Shown: positions 25,588 through 34,807 of the stretch, in pieces
Position numbering within the stretch: position 1 is the first letter of the stretch
Layout of the letters: every line of letters starts with the position of its first letter
Origin: Arminella tubonensis
GTDB taxonomy: Bacteria > Pseudomonadota > Alphaproteobacteria > Rhizobiales > Rhizobiaceae
NCBI RefSeq assembly: GCF_003240585.1
Contig: NZ_PCDP01000061.1
Location: 1 to 64,000 of the forward strand
Length of the DNA: 64,000 nucleotides
Direction: 5' to 3'
Translations under genes and position numbers: made by a program
The notes under the pieces: generated by a model
Told to the model about the DNA's origin: nothing
What the model saw: only the letters and a program-made list of their open reading frames with translations
Database searches by the model: none

Positions 25588-25708
25588 CCACCTCCCCCTT
25601 GATGGGGAAGGTCGCAGCGAAGCCGCGGGTGGGGGTGATTGTTGGGTGTCTCAAGGGATCACCCCACCCCGGCACTGCGTGCCGACCCTCCCCATCAAGG
25701 GGAGGGTG
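25588..25708. repeat. Rhizobial palindromic mosaic repeat, family 2 copy A
   Basis: The element begins CCACCTCCCCCTTGATGGGG and ends CCCCATCAAGGGGAGGGTG, with an inner GGGTGGGGGTGATTG segment pairing with GATCACCCCACCCC. Copies B (25797-25916) and C (33201-33320, inverted) share the arms and central segment. It lies between the convergent HAD and lipoprotein genes. Confidence 0.85.
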
Positions 25709-25796
25709 TTGCAGCGGCGATCGCTTTGAAACCCGGAATGTCTGCTGTTTCCGCCTTAAATGGATGGATGTACTTGCCGTGAGTTTAGTGGCATCT

Positions 25797-25916
25797 CCAC
25801 CTCCCCCTTGATGGGGGAGGTCGCGCGGAACGCGCGGGTGGGGGTAAACTTTGGGTGTCACAAGAGATCACCCCACCCCGGCACTGCGTGCCGACCCTCC
25901 CCATCAAGGGAGGGTG
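25797..25916. repeat. Rhizobial palindromic mosaic repeat, family 2 copy B
   Basis: A direct repeat of copy A, 88 bases further on, with the same CCACCTCCCCCTTGATGGGG arm and the same GGCACTGCGTGCCGACCCTC segment. Differences are confined to the small internal hairpin loops. Two tandem copies between one gene pair make this a likely strong bidirectional transcript-end structure. Confidence 0.85.
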
Positions 25917-25926
25917 TTAAAACTGC

Positions 25927-26571
25927 CTACTTCTTTTTCTTACGAACGGGCTTCGCCTTGTCGGCATGGCCTTCGTCGAAGCTGACGACGACCTGGGTAA
26001 AGCCGCCGGAACCGCCCGTGGTCGTCACCTTGCTGTCCGTATAGAGGAACTGCGTCGTGCTCTCGCCGGAGGGCATGGTGACGGGGAAGCTCGTGGTATC
26101 GGTGTAGAGGACGTTCTCGCCATCCATGACCTCGACCTTGATGGGAAGGTTGACGCTGCCAGGCATGCCGGCCGGGCCGGAGACGAGACGCCCCTGCGCG
26201 ACAACCGTTATGTTGAGGCTGGAGCCGTTGGTCGTGCACTGGCGCGTCGCCTGGACGAGCGAAGCCTGGTAGGAAAGCTGCTGCGGGTCGGTCTTGGCAC
26301 CCTTGTAGACCTGATGGACCGCGCCCTCGTCGCGAACGACGACCTGGGGGCACTTTCCTGCGACATAGGCGGGACCCGGGGCGGCCGGCATTGCGGGAGC
26401 AGCCTGGGCCTGCGCGCCAACCGGCGAGGCGGCGGAGCCGTCATCGGCCTGCGGCTGCACGGTTACCTGCGTTGCCGGCTGTTTGTCGCCACCGAAACCG
26501 AGAGAGCTGCAACCGGCCAGGACGGCCATGAACGATGCGGAAATAAGAAGACGCGAAACTCTGCCTGACAC
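25927..26571 (-). CDS. Lipoprotein of unknown function
   Basis: A 214-residue predicted lipoprotein: signal LLISASFMAVLAGC with the lipobox LAGC at residues 18-21. An Ala/Pro-rich linker (about residues 30-68) follows, then a beta-rich domain containing GKCPQVVVRDEGAVHQVY, SLNITVVAQGRLVSGPAG and a DxTxFPVTMPSGES strand, and a basic tail (KPVRKKKK). Rhizobial genomes carry such proteins anchored in the outer membrane or inner face; the function is not known. It is monocistronic. Confidence 0.7.
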   Translation of the reverse strand: MSGRVSRLLISASFMAVLAGCSSLGFGGDKQPATQVTVQPQADDGSAASPVGAQAQAAPAMPAAPGPAYVAGKCPQVVVRDEGAVHQVYKGAKTDPQQLSYQASLVQATRQCTTNGSSLNITVVAQGRLVSGPAGMPGSVNLPIKVEVMDGENVLYTDTTSFPVTMPSGESTTQFLYTDSKVTTTGGSGGFTQVVVSFDEGHADKAKPVRKKKK

Positions 26572-26891
26572 GATTATTCCACCCTCTGGCCGTTATGTAT
26601 TTTAGCGGTCCCTGCTCGGTTCGCGGGGCCTTTCATGACACTTGGCGATGGTCTATACCAGCGGCGCTACGAAAAATCGATTGGGTAAGCACCGTTTTGG
26701 TTCACTTTTCAACGCTACCGGATTGCCGCAAACCGCCGCCTGGCTCAGATACCGGCGGCCAAGTTGTGCGCTTACGAAAACGGCGCCGTTGATTTGGCGC
26801 AAAGAGACCGGGTGTCGCACCCTTCTTCGCCCTAGAATTAACCGCTCGACGACTTCCCCAAATTCCATTTCCGATATCGAGGTACAAGACC
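26572..26891. other. Intergenic region between lipoprotein gene and thrC
   Basis: These 320 bases are the divergent promoter region for the lipoprotein and threonine synthase genes. Short frames exist on both strands but none has a ribosome-binding site and protein-like composition. No clear riboswitch, leader peptide or terminator is visible. Confidence 0.5.
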
Positions 26892-28292
26892 GTGGACTAC
26901 ATCTCAACGCGGGGAGAGGCCCCTGCCCTTGGCTTTTGCGACGCCCTTCTGGCAGGACTTGCGCGTGACGGCGGGCTTTATGTTCCGCGCGAATGGCCGC
27001 AGCTCAGCAAGAAGGAAATCCGCGGCTTTCGCGGCAAGAGCTATCAGGACATCGCTTTTTCGGTGCTTTCGCCCTTCGTCGGCGACGAGATACCGGCTGA
27101 CATCTTCCGCGGCATGATCGACGAGGCCTACGGCACCTTCCGCCACCCGGCCATCGCGCCGCTGGTGCAGACCGGCCCGAACAGCTTCATCATGGAGCTT
27201 TTCCACGGCACGACGCTCGCCTTCAAGGATGTGGCCATGCAGCTGCTGGCGCGGCTGATGGATTACGCGCTGGAAAAACGCGGCGAACGGGCGACGATCG
27301 TCGGCGCGACGTCGGGCGATACCGGCGGGGCCGCGATCGACGCCTTTGGCGGCCGCGACCGAACCGACATCTTCATCCTGTTTCCGCACGGCAAGGTTTC
27401 GCCGGTGCAGCAGCGGCAGATGACCAGCTCGACGGCTTCGAACGTGCACGCGCTGGCGATCAAGGGAAATTTCGACGATTGCCAGAACCTCGTGAAGGCG
27501 ATGTTCAACGACACCGCCTTTCGCGACGGGGTCAGACTGTCGGGCGTCAACTCGATCAACTGGGCCCGCATCATGGCGCAGGTGGTCTATTATTTCACCA
27601 CCGCCGTGGCGCTTGGCGGACCGGACCGGAAGATTTCCTTTACGGTCCCCACCGGGAATTTCGGCGATATCTTCGCCGGCTACGTCGCCAAGCGCATGGG
27701 CCTGCCGATCGACCGGCTCGTCGTCGCCACCAATGAAAACGACATTCTCGCCAGGACGCTGAAGACCGGGCGCTACGAGATGCGCGAGGTCAAGGCGACC
27801 ACCTCGCCGTCGATGGATATCCAGATTTCGTCCAATTTCGAAAGGTTGCTTTTCGAGGCCTACGGGCGCGATGCATCGAAGGTCAGGGCCGCGATGGACA
27901 GCCTGAAACAGTCGAACGGATTCGAGATCGGTGAGGAAGCGCTAAAATTTATCAAGCGCGATTTCCGCGCCGGCCGCGCCAGCGAACGGCAGGTCTTCGA
28001 GACCATCCGGCAGACATTGGCCGAGGCCGGCTATCTCCTTGATCCGCATACGGCCATTGCCGTCTTCGTCGCCAAGAAAAACGAAAAGGCGAGCAGTCCG
28101 ATGGTGACGCTTTCGACCGCGCATCCGGCAAAATTCCCCGCCGCAGTAAAATCGGCATGCGGTATTGACCCGGCGCTTCCGACGTGGCTTGCTGATCTGA
28201 TGGACAGGGAGGAGCGCTTCGATATCCTCGATCCCGAGCTCAAAGCCGTTGAAAGCTTCATCGGCAAGCATGCCCGGGCCAAGGGGCGCTAA
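26892..28292 (+). CDS. thrC: Threonine synthase
   Basis: A 466-residue PLP-dependent threonine synthase, converting O-phosphohomoserine to threonine. The start is GTG (26892), giving MDYISTRGEAPALGF, a family N-terminus. The PLP lysine is K112 in HGTTLAFKDVAMQ. The phosphate cup appears in VGATSGDTGGAAIDAF. The length matches the long (type II-like) synthases of Gram-negative bacteria. The partner thrB lies at 41416-42384, so the pathway genes are dispersed. A peptidase gene follows 17 bases later, probably co-transcribed. Confidence 0.95.
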   Translation: MDYISTRGEAPALGFCDALLAGLARDGGLYVPREWPQLSKKEIRGFRGKSYQDIAFSVLSPFVGDEIPADIFRGMIDEAYGTFRHPAIAPLVQTGPNSFIMELFHGTTLAFKDVAMQLLARLMDYALEKRGERATIVGATSGDTGGAAIDAFGGRDRTDIFILFPHGKVSPVQQRQMTSSTASNVHALAIKGNFDDCQNLVKAMFNDTAFRDGVRLSGVNSINWARIMAQVVYYFTTAVALGGPDRKISFTVPTGNFGDIFAGYVAKRMGLPIDRLVVATNENDILARTLKTGRYEMREVKATTSPSMDIQISSNFERLLFEAYGRDASKVRAAMDSLKQSNGFEIGEEALKFIKRDFRAGRASERQVFETIRQTLAEAGYLLDPHTAIAVFVAKKNEKASSPMVTLSTAHPAKFPAAVKSACGIDPALPTWLADLMDREERFDILDPELKAVESFIGKHARAKGR

Positions 28293-28309
28293 GCGCAGAA
28301 AGACGAGCG

Positions 28310-29605
28310 ATGACAGTTGAGTGCACCCGGCTTAATTCGGGGCTGACAGTAGTAACCGAGACGATGCCGCATCTTGAAAGCGTTGCGCTCGGAGTCTGGA
28401 TAAAATCGGGTTCGCGCAATGAGACTGAGGCCGAGCATGGCATCGCCCATCTGCTCGAGCACATGGCGTTCAAGGGTACAGCCCGTCGTACCGCCCGCGA
28501 GATCGCCGAGGAAATCGAGAATGTCGGCGGCGAAGTCAATGCCGCGACATCGACCGAGACGACATCCTACTATGCGCGCGTTCTCAAGGAGGACGTGCCG
28601 CTTGCCGTCGACATCCTCGCCGACATCCTGATCGAAAGCGCATTCGACGAGGACGAGCTGCAGCGCGAGAAGCAGGTCATCCTGCAGGAAATCAACGCAG
28701 CCAACGACACGCCCGACGACGTCGTCTTCGACAAGTTCTCCGAAGTCGCCTATCGTGACCAGACGCTCGGCCGGGCGATCCTCGGCACACCGCAGACGGT
28801 GGTCTCGTTCACGCCGCAGCAGATCCGCGGTTATCTCAGCCGCAATTATACGACCGACCGCATGTTCGTGGTTGCCGCCGGTGCAGTCGACCACGACAGC
28901 TTCGTGCGCGAGGTCGAGAAGCGGTTTGCCGGCCTGCCCACCGCGCCGTCCGCCCCGCCCGTCATCGAAACCGCCCGCTATATCGGCGGCAGCGTGCGCG
29001 AGACCCGCGACCTGATGGACGCGCAGATCCTGCTCGGCTTCGAGGGTCGCGCCTATCATGCCCGCGACTTCTACTGCTCGCAGATCCTTGCCAACATTCT
29101 CGGCGGCGGCATGTCCTCGCGGCTGTTCCAGGAGGTGCGCGAAGTGCGCGGCCTCTGTTATTCGGTCTATGCATTCCACTGGGGCTTTTCCGACACCGGC
29201 ATCTTCGGCATTCATGCCGCGACCGGCGGTGAGAACCTGCCGGAACTGCTGCCTGTTATCGTCGAGGAACTGCGCAAGTCCTCGCACAATATCGAGCAGC
29301 AGGAAATCGAGCGCGCCCGCGCCCAGATCCGCGCGCAACTGCTGATGGGCCAGGAAAGTCCTGCGGCACGTGCCGGCCAGATCGCACGGCAGATGATGCT
29401 TTACGGCCGCCCGATCCCCAATCCGGAGATGATGGAGCGGCTTGAAGGGATCACCATCGAGCGGCTGACCGACCTTGCGGGCCGGCTGTTCTTCGATACC
29501 GTGCCGACGCTTTCGGCAATCGGCCCGCTGGAGCAGCTTGCCCCGATGGAAGATATCGTCACCTCTCTTTCGATGCCGACGACCGCCAGAAAAGCGCACG
29601 GCTGA
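28310..29605 (+). CDS. M16-family zinc peptidase (processing-peptidase-like)
   Basis: A 431-residue M16B peptidase, similar to mitochondrial processing peptidase beta subunit. The inverted zinc motif HLLEH is at residues 47-51, and the distal Glu is in the ELQREKQVILQEI region. The C-terminal domain has the glycine-rich GGGMSSRLFQEVREVRGLCYSVYAF segment. It is probably soluble and degrades or processes peptides. Linkage to thrC is common in Alphaproteobacteria. A short gap separates it from the GNAT gene. Confidence 0.93.
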   Translation: MTVECTRLNSGLTVVTETMPHLESVALGVWIKSGSRNETEAEHGIAHLLEHMAFKGTARRTAREIAEEIENVGGEVNAATSTETTSYYARVLKEDVPLAVDILADILIESAFDEDELQREKQVILQEINAANDTPDDVVFDKFSEVAYRDQTLGRAILGTPQTVVSFTPQQIRGYLSRNYTTDRMFVVAAGAVDHDSFVREVEKRFAGLPTAPSAPPVIETARYIGGSVRETRDLMDAQILLGFEGRAYHARDFYCSQILANILGGGMSSRLFQEVREVRGLCYSVYAFHWGFSDTGIFGIHAATGGENLPELLPVIVEELRKSSHNIEQQEIERARAQIRAQLLMGQESPAARAGQIARQMMLYGRPIPNPEMMERLEGITIERLTDLAGRLFFDTVPTLSAIGPLEQLAPMEDIVTSLSMPTTARKAHG

Positions 29606-29670
29606 TCTACAGCCAGCGACCGACGGGATCGGCCAACCACGACTTCAACCTTTCCGGGAGAAATGGACGG

Positions 29671-30282
29671 ATGCCAAAGTCGGTTTTTCGGTTTCTGTCA
29701 CGGCAGCCGGACACCCTGGAACTCGACGGCGTCAACCATATTCTTCGCCTGCCCCGTTATTCCGACTTCAACCAATGGCACAAGCTTCGCGCCGAGAGCC
29801 GACGCTTCCTCGAGCCCTGGGAGCCGACCTGGCGGCATGACGAACTGACGGAGGGCTCCTATCGCGCCCGCGTCATTCGCGGCAAGCAGGAATACAATTC
29901 CGGCCAGGCCATTCCGCTGTTCATCTTCGACAAGGACGGCACGTTACTCGGCGGCCTCACCATCGGCTATATCAGGCGCGGTGCCGCGCAAAGCTGCATG
30001 ATCGGCTACTGGATGGGCGAGCGCCATTCGGGCCAGGGCCACATGTTCGCCGCACTTGAAATGGTTATACCGTACATCTTTTCAGGACTTGAGTTGCACC
30101 GTATCGAGGCAGCCTGTATTCCGGACAATGAACGTAGTATGAGGCTCTTGGAAAAGGCCGGTTTCCAGCGGGAAGGTTATTTGCGCGGATATTTAAAAAT
30201 CAACGGTCAATGGCGTGATCACGTGATGTTTTCCCGATTGGCAACGGACACAGATCCGATCAGGAAAACCGAGACCCCATGA
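29671..30282 (+). CDS. GNAT N-acetyltransferase (RimJ/RimL-like)
   Basis: A 203-residue acetyltransferase resembling RimJ, which acetylates protein N-termini. The acetyl-CoA motif is IGYWMGERHSGQGHMFAALEMVIPYIF, and HRIEAACIPDNERSMRLLEKAGFQREG with GYLKINGQWRDHVMFSRL is the classic RimJ/RimL ending. Substrate may be ribosomal protein S5 or another; unproven. An aGGGAG-like site precedes the ATG. It overlaps the start of the next gene by four bases. Confidence 0.88.
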   Translation: MPKSVFRFLSRQPDTLELDGVNHILRLPRYSDFNQWHKLRAESRRFLEPWEPTWRHDELTEGSYRARVIRGKQEYNSGQAIPLFIFDKDGTLLGGLTIGYIRRGAAQSCMIGYWMGERHSGQGHMFAALEMVIPYIFSGLELHRIEAACIPDNERSMRLLEKAGFQREGYLRGYLKINGQWRDHVMFSRLATDTDPIRKTETP

Positions 30283-33194
30283 CCACCGATCGCATATCGA
30301 CCACCCTTCCGGCCGGACGGTTTTTCGTCGCGATCGTCTTTGCCTTGATGGCGATGCTCGCCTTTGCCTGGGCCGGGACGGCAAGTGCGGCAGAGCCCGT
30401 GAAGATTTCCCGCGACGATACCGCGCTCGACCTCACCGCGACCACCGAGATCTATGCCAACCAGGGCGAAGCCTTCCAGGTCTCGACGGCGGCCGGCGCC
30501 GACGGCATCCGCCGGCGGATCGAGGTTCGCTCCAGTTCGCCGGGCCACCAGGGAGACTGGGCGGTCTTCGCGCTCGCCAACGTCTCGGAAGAACAGCTGG
30601 AGCGCGTTATCGTCGCACCGCATTTTCGGCTGGTGAATTCGAAGCTGTTCTGGCCGGACCTCGGCTCGCAGCGCATCATCGCCATCACCCCGAGCGAGGG
30701 TTTCGCGCTCGACCGGCAGCCGAGCGACGAGGCCGATGTGTTCCGCATCACCCTCAATCCCGGCTCCGTCATCACCTTCGTCGCCGAACTCTCCTCGCCC
30801 GACCTGCCGCAGATCTACCTTTGGGAACCGAACGCCTACAAGGACACGGTCAACGCCTTCACACTCTATCGCGGTATCGTGCTTGGCATTGCCGGCCTGC
30901 TTGCGGTGTTCCTGACCATTCTCTTCGTCGTCAAGGGCACGTCGATGCTGCCGGCGACGGCGGCGCTCGCCTGGGCGGTACTCGGCTATATCTGCGTCGA
31001 CTTCGGCTTTCTCGGCAAGCTCATCAGCATCACCTCGGGAGACCAGCGAATATGGCGGGCCTGCGCGGAGGTGGCGCTCGCCTCCAGCCTGGTGATCTTC
31101 CTGTTCACCTATCTCAATCTCAATCGATGGCATGCGCATCTCGGCTACGTCACCCTTGCCTGGGTACTCGGCCTGGCGCTGCTCTTTGGCGTTGCGATCT
31201 ATGACCCATCGATCGCCGCCGGTATCGCGCGCATTTCGCTGGCACTGACTGCAACTGCCGGCATTCTTCTCATCATCTATCTCGGCTTCAATCGCTACGA
31301 CCGTGCCATCCTGCTCGTGCCTGCCTGGGTGCTGATCATCGTCTGGCTGTTCGGGGCATGGATGACGATCACCGGCAAGCTCGACAACGACATCATCCAG
31401 CCGGCGCTCGGTGGCGGCCTCGTGCTCATCGTGCTTCTGATCGGCTTCACCGTCATGCAGCACGCCTTTGCCGGCGGCGCGTTCCAGCAGGGCCTGTTCT
31501 CCGATCTGGAGCGGCAATCGCTGGCGCTGACCGGGTCCGGCGATACCGTCTGGGACTGGGACGTGGCGCGCGATCGTGTCGTCACCATTCCGGATATTTC
31601 CTACAAGCTCGGACTTTCGCCGGGCAGCATGCACGGGGCTGTGCGCAACTGGCTGCCGCGGCTCCATCCCGACGACCGCGACCGTTTCCGCGCAACGCTC
31701 GACGTGCTGCTCGAACACCGCCGCGGCAGGCTCAACCATGAATTCCGCATCCGCGCGGAAGACGGGCATTTCCACTGGCTTTCGATCCGCGCCCGCCCCG
31801 TGCTCGGTTCCAACGGCGAAATCATCCGCTGTGTCGGCACTGTGGTCGACGTTACCGAGCAGAAGAACTCGATCGAACGACTGTTGCACGAGGCGCTGCA
31901 CGACAACCTGACCGGCCTGCCGAACCGCCAGATCTTCCTCGACCGCTTGCAGGCCGTGCTGACACTGGCGCCGGGCGGCGACATGGTTCGCCCGACGGTC
32001 ATGGTCATCGACATCGACCGCTACAAGCTCGTCAACGATGCGCTGGGCGTCGCTGCCGGAGACAACATCCTCATTGCGCTGACCCGTCGCCTGCGTCGCC
32101 TGCTGAAGCCGCAGGACACGCTGGCGCGCCTCTCCGGCGACCAGTTCGGCCTGATCCTCGTTTCCGAACGGGATCCGGCAAAGGTGGCGGATTTTGCCGA
32201 TGCCGTCAGCAAGGCGATCATGGTGCCGCTCAATTTCGCCAATCGCGAGATCATCCTGACGGCCTCGATCGGGCTTACCTCCTGGGTCGACCAGCAGGAA
32301 AGCGCTCCGGCACTGCTCAGCGATGCCGAGCTTGCGATGTACCGGGCCAAGCGCGCCGGCGGCAATCGCGTCGAGCCCTTCCGCCCGGCCTTCCGCAGTT
32401 TCGGGACAGATCGCCTGCAGCTGGAAACGGACCTGCGCCGCGCCATCGAGCGCAAGGAATTGTCGCTGGTCTACCAGCCGATCGTCCGGCTGGAGGATGC
32501 CGAAGTCGCGGGCTTCGAGGCGCTGATGCGCTGGGAGCATCCAAAGCGCGGCAGCATACCGCCGATCGAATTCATTCCGATTGCCGAGGCTTCCGATATC
32601 ATCGGGCCGCTTGGCATGTTTGCCATGGAACAGGCGACAAACGACCTGATGTCGTGGCAACGGCAGACCGGCGAACTACCGATGTTCGTCTCGATCAACC
32701 TTTCGAGCGCGCAGCTTCTCAACAAGGAGCTGTACGACGACGTCCGCGCGCTATTGGCAAAGACCCATTGCGACCCGAGCCGCATCAAGCTGGAACTGAC
32801 GGAATCCATGGTGATGGAAAACCCGGAACAGGCCCGGCTTGTGCTCGACAAATTGCGAGAAATCGGCCTCGGCCTTTCGCTCGACGATTTCGGTACGGGC
32901 TATTCTTCGCTCGCCTACCTGACGCGCTTCCCCTTCGACACGGTCAAGCTCGACAAGAGCATGGTTCGCGACGAAAGCGACAAGAAGGCGATCCTTCTGC
33001 GCTCGGTGATTTCGATGGCCCGCGAACTCGGCATGAAGGTCGTTGCCGAGGGCATCGAGTCCGAGGAGGATGCTCTCGAGCTTGCAAAGATGGGCTGCAC
33101 CTACGGCCAAAGCTTCATCTTCGGCCCGCCCATGGGATCGGATTCGGTGCTGAGATTGCTGAAGGAACGTTTCCCGCTGACCAAGCGAGCTTGA
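30279..33194 (+). CDS. Membrane PAS-GGDEF-EAL protein, probable c-di-GMP phosphodiesterase
   Basis: A 971-residue integral membrane signalling protein. After a signal segment, residues 40-175 form a periplasmic beta-rich 7TMR-DISM-like sensor; 190-400 contain about seven membrane helices; 405-530 are a PAS domain (HPDDRDRFRATL). The GGDEF domain (about 535-700) reads SGDQF at residue 616, so cyclase activity is doubtful. The EAL domain (725-965) keeps EALMRWEH, INLSS, ELTES, DDFGTGYS, KLDKS, AEGIE and the final Gln, so phosphodiesterase activity is likely. The ATG overlaps the GNAT stop. Confidence 0.92.
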   Translation: MTTDRISTTLPAGRFFVAIVFALMAMLAFAWAGTASAAEPVKISRDDTALDLTATTEIYANQGEAFQVSTAAGADGIRRRIEVRSSSPGHQGDWAVFALANVSEEQLERVIVAPHFRLVNSKLFWPDLGSQRIIAITPSEGFALDRQPSDEADVFRITLNPGSVITFVAELSSPDLPQIYLWEPNAYKDTVNAFTLYRGIVLGIAGLLAVFLTILFVVKGTSMLPATAALAWAVLGYICVDFGFLGKLISITSGDQRIWRACAEVALASSLVIFLFTYLNLNRWHAHLGYVTLAWVLGLALLFGVAIYDPSIAAGIARISLALTATAGILLIIYLGFNRYDRAILLVPAWVLIIVWLFGAWMTITGKLDNDIIQPALGGGLVLIVLLIGFTVMQHAFAGGAFQQGLFSDLERQSLALTGSGDTVWDWDVARDRVVTIPDISYKLGLSPGSMHGAVRNWLPRLHPDDRDRFRATLDVLLEHRRGRLNHEFRIRAEDGHFHWLSIRARPVLGSNGEIIRCVGTVVDVTEQKNSIERLLHEALHDNLTGLPNRQIFLDRLQAVLTLAPGGDMVRPTVMVIDIDRYKLVNDALGVAAGDNILIALTRRLRRLLKPQDTLARLSGDQFGLILVSERDPAKVADFADAVSKAIMVPLNFANREIILTASIGLTSWVDQQESAPALLSDAELAMYRAKRAGGNRVEPFRPAFRSFGTDRLQLETDLRRAIERKELSLVYQPIVRLEDAEVAGFEALMRWEHPKRGSIPPIEFIPIAEASDIIGPLGMFAMEQATNDLMSWQRQTGELPMFVSINLSSAQLLNKELYDDVRALLAKTHCDPSRIKLELTESMVMENPEQARLVLDKLREIGLGLSLDDFGTGYSSLAYLTRFPFDTVKLDKSMVRDESDKKAILLRSVISMARELGMKVVAEGIESEEDALELAKMGCTYGQSFIFGPPMGSDSVLRLLKERFPLTKRA

Positions 33195-33200
33195 TTTTCC

Positions 33201-33320
33201 TACCCTCCCCTTGAGGGGGAGGGTCGGAGCGAAGCTCCGGGGTGGGGTGATCCCTTGCGACACCCAACAATCACCCCCACCCGCGCATTCGCGCGACCTC
33301 CCCCATCAAGGGGGAGGTGG
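33201..33320. repeat. Rhizobial palindromic mosaic repeat, family 2 copy C
   Basis: The inverted third copy of the element at 25588 and 25797: read on the minus strand it starts CCACCTCCCCCTTGATGGGG and contains the GGGTGGGGGTGATTGTTGGG segment of copy A. It separates the convergent EAL gene and metallopeptidase gene, where it can act as a bidirectional end hairpin. Confidence 0.85.
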
Positions 33321-33325
33321 AGAGT

Positions 33326-34411
33326 TCAAGCCGCCTTCATCTCAGCCGCCTCTGCCGCGTTCCGAATGAGCCGATGCAAATATTCGAGCTTCCGGACGAC
33401 TCGTTGAGACAGGACGAAGGGGTAGAAATCCGGCTGACCCATGCTGCGCTGGATGCTGTTGACCGCAACGCTCAAGGGGACCCAGGCGCTGACGAGCTGT
33501 TCGGCATTGTTTGCCCGATAGGGATCGAAGTCGACCTCGGTTGCCATTTCTCCATGGCCACGCGGATCGATCGCCATGCCGAAAGCGCGGGCGGTCTCAA
33601 GCGTGTCGACGATGTGGAGATAGTGGGCGAAGCATTCGGCGAAGTCTTCCCATGGGTGGGAACTCGCATAGGTGCTGATGAAGTCCGCCTGCCAGTTGGG
33701 TCGGGCGCCGTTCTCGTAGTGGCGCTGCAGAGCTGCGTCGTAGTCCTCGCGCTCGTCGCCGAAGACCGCTCGGAACCCATCGAAATCGTTGCGGTCCCGC
33801 ACCAGCTTGTCCCAGATGAAGTGCCCGGTCTCGTGCCGGAAGTGACCGAGCAGCGTACGATATGGCTCACGCATGGACATGCGCGCCATCTCGCGCGTGA
33901 CGTCATCGGCCTCTGCGGCGCGAATGGCGATCAGGCCTTCCTCGTGGCCGGTCATCGCCGGCTCGATCATACCCATGCTGTTGACCTTGTCCTCGAGGAA
34001 ATCGAAGACAAGACCGCCTCTAGGATCTTGCTCGCGGTCCGGATGCGGAAGCCGCAAACGCAATAGCGAATAGAAAAGATGACGTTGCGCCTGGTCGATG
34101 CGCCGCCAGCGGTCGATCCCGTCCTGCGTGTCGGCATTCGGAACCAGGCGGTTATGACGGCAGGCGATGCAGAAGTCATGACCGTCGTTGGCATCGACCA
34201 TCCAGTTGCAGATGTCCAGCGCCGCGTTGGAGCAGAAGCGAACGGAGCGGGCGGGCTCGACAACAAGGTGCCAGTTCGGCTCCTGAGCGGGTTCCAGCGA
34301 GAACATCGCAAGCCGGTCGGGTACGAAGCCCAGGCGATAGCCGCAGCGCACACATTGGCGATTGTCGAAATGGACCGATTGGCCACAGTGATCGCAGTCG
34401 AACAGCCGCAT
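33326..34411 (-). CDS. Putative zinc-binding metallopeptidase
   Basis: A 361-residue protein of the family now called putative zinc-binding metallopeptidase. An N-terminal zinc ribbon CDHCGQSVHFDNRQCVRCGY spans residues 6-25. A peptidase-like domain has HETGHFIWDKL (HExxH-type) near residue 195 and a downstream E in WEDFAECFAHYLHIVDTLETA, giving the gluzincin pattern. No signal peptide is seen, so it is likely cytoplasmic. The substrate is unknown. It has its own promoter upstream of 34411; its 3' side abuts repeat copy C. Confidence 0.82.
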   Translation of the reverse strand: MRLFDCDHCGQSVHFDNRQCVRCGYRLGFVPDRLAMFSLEPAQEPNWHLVVEPARSVRFCSNAALDICNWMVDANDGHDFCIACRHNRLVPNADTQDGIDRWRRIDQAQRHLFYSLLRLRLPHPDREQDPRGGLVFDFLEDKVNSMGMIEPAMTGHEEGLIAIRAAEADDVTREMARMSMREPYRTLLGHFRHETGHFIWDKLVRDRNDFDGFRAVFGDEREDYDAALQRHYENGARPNWQADFISTYASSHPWEDFAECFAHYLHIVDTLETARAFGMAIDPRGHGEMATEVDFDPYRANNAEQLVSAWVPLSVAVNSIQRSMGQPDFYPFVLSQRVVRKLEYLHRLIRNAAEAAEMKAA

Positions 34412-34451
34412 GATGCATGGCCCCTATCGAATGGCAGTCTCAACCAATAAA

Positions 34452-34480
34452 GAGCCTGCCACGCAAAGCGCGGCAGGCTC
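34452..34480 (-). terminator. Hairpin terminator behind csbD
   Basis: GAGCCTGCC...GGCAGGCTC with an inner CGC/GCG pair and one mismatch forms a 12-bp stem around an AAA loop. On the minus strand it is followed by TTTATT. It lies 22 bases past the csbD stop and is most likely its intrinsic terminator. Confidence 0.65.
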
Positions 34481-34502
34481 CATTTATAGAATTTCGAGCA
34501 GA

Positions 34503-34694
34503 TCAGGCCCGATCGACAATGTCCTTGACCTTGGCCTTGGCCTTGCCGGTAGCGACCTGGGCCTTGCCCTTGGCTTCCTGGACAGCGCCCTTGGCGCGCA
34601 TCTCGTTGTCGCCGGCGGCCTTGCCCACGGCTTGCTTTGCCTTGCCGGTAACTTCGTTCGCCTTACCGGAAATCTTATCGCTGGTGCTGCCCAT
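34503..34694 (-). CDS. CsbD-family stress-response protein
   Basis: A 63-residue CsbD-like protein made of Lys/Ala/Gly-rich repeats ([41 protein letters not shown]). The family is general-stress-induced and largely disordered; its molecular role is unknown. Predicted soluble. An AAGGAGATACCC site lies before the ATG. A terminator follows. Alphaproteobacterial homologues are often under EcfG control, but no clear ECF promoter was identified here. Confidence 0.9.
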   Translation of the reverse strand: MGSTSDKISGKANEVTGKAKQAVGKAAGDNEMRAKGAVQEAKGKAQVATGKAKAKVKDIVDRA

Positions 34695-34807
34695 ATCAGG
34701 GTATCTCCTTGTTCAGCGACGCACACCGTTGTCCGTCGTTGTGAGGAGAAAACGTAGCTCTTCGGAATTCGTTCCGAGCGAATTTATCGATCTGAATGCC
34801 TATGTTT

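Noticed and set aside
25588-25916. Repeated units as a CRISPR array
   Set aside because: Only two copies, each 120 bp and internally palindromic, with an 88-bp spacer, and a third copy elsewhere inverted. No cas gene is present.
28289-29599. Long minus-strand frame opposite the M16 peptidase
   Set aside because: Antisense shadow; composition not protein-like and no ribosome-binding site.
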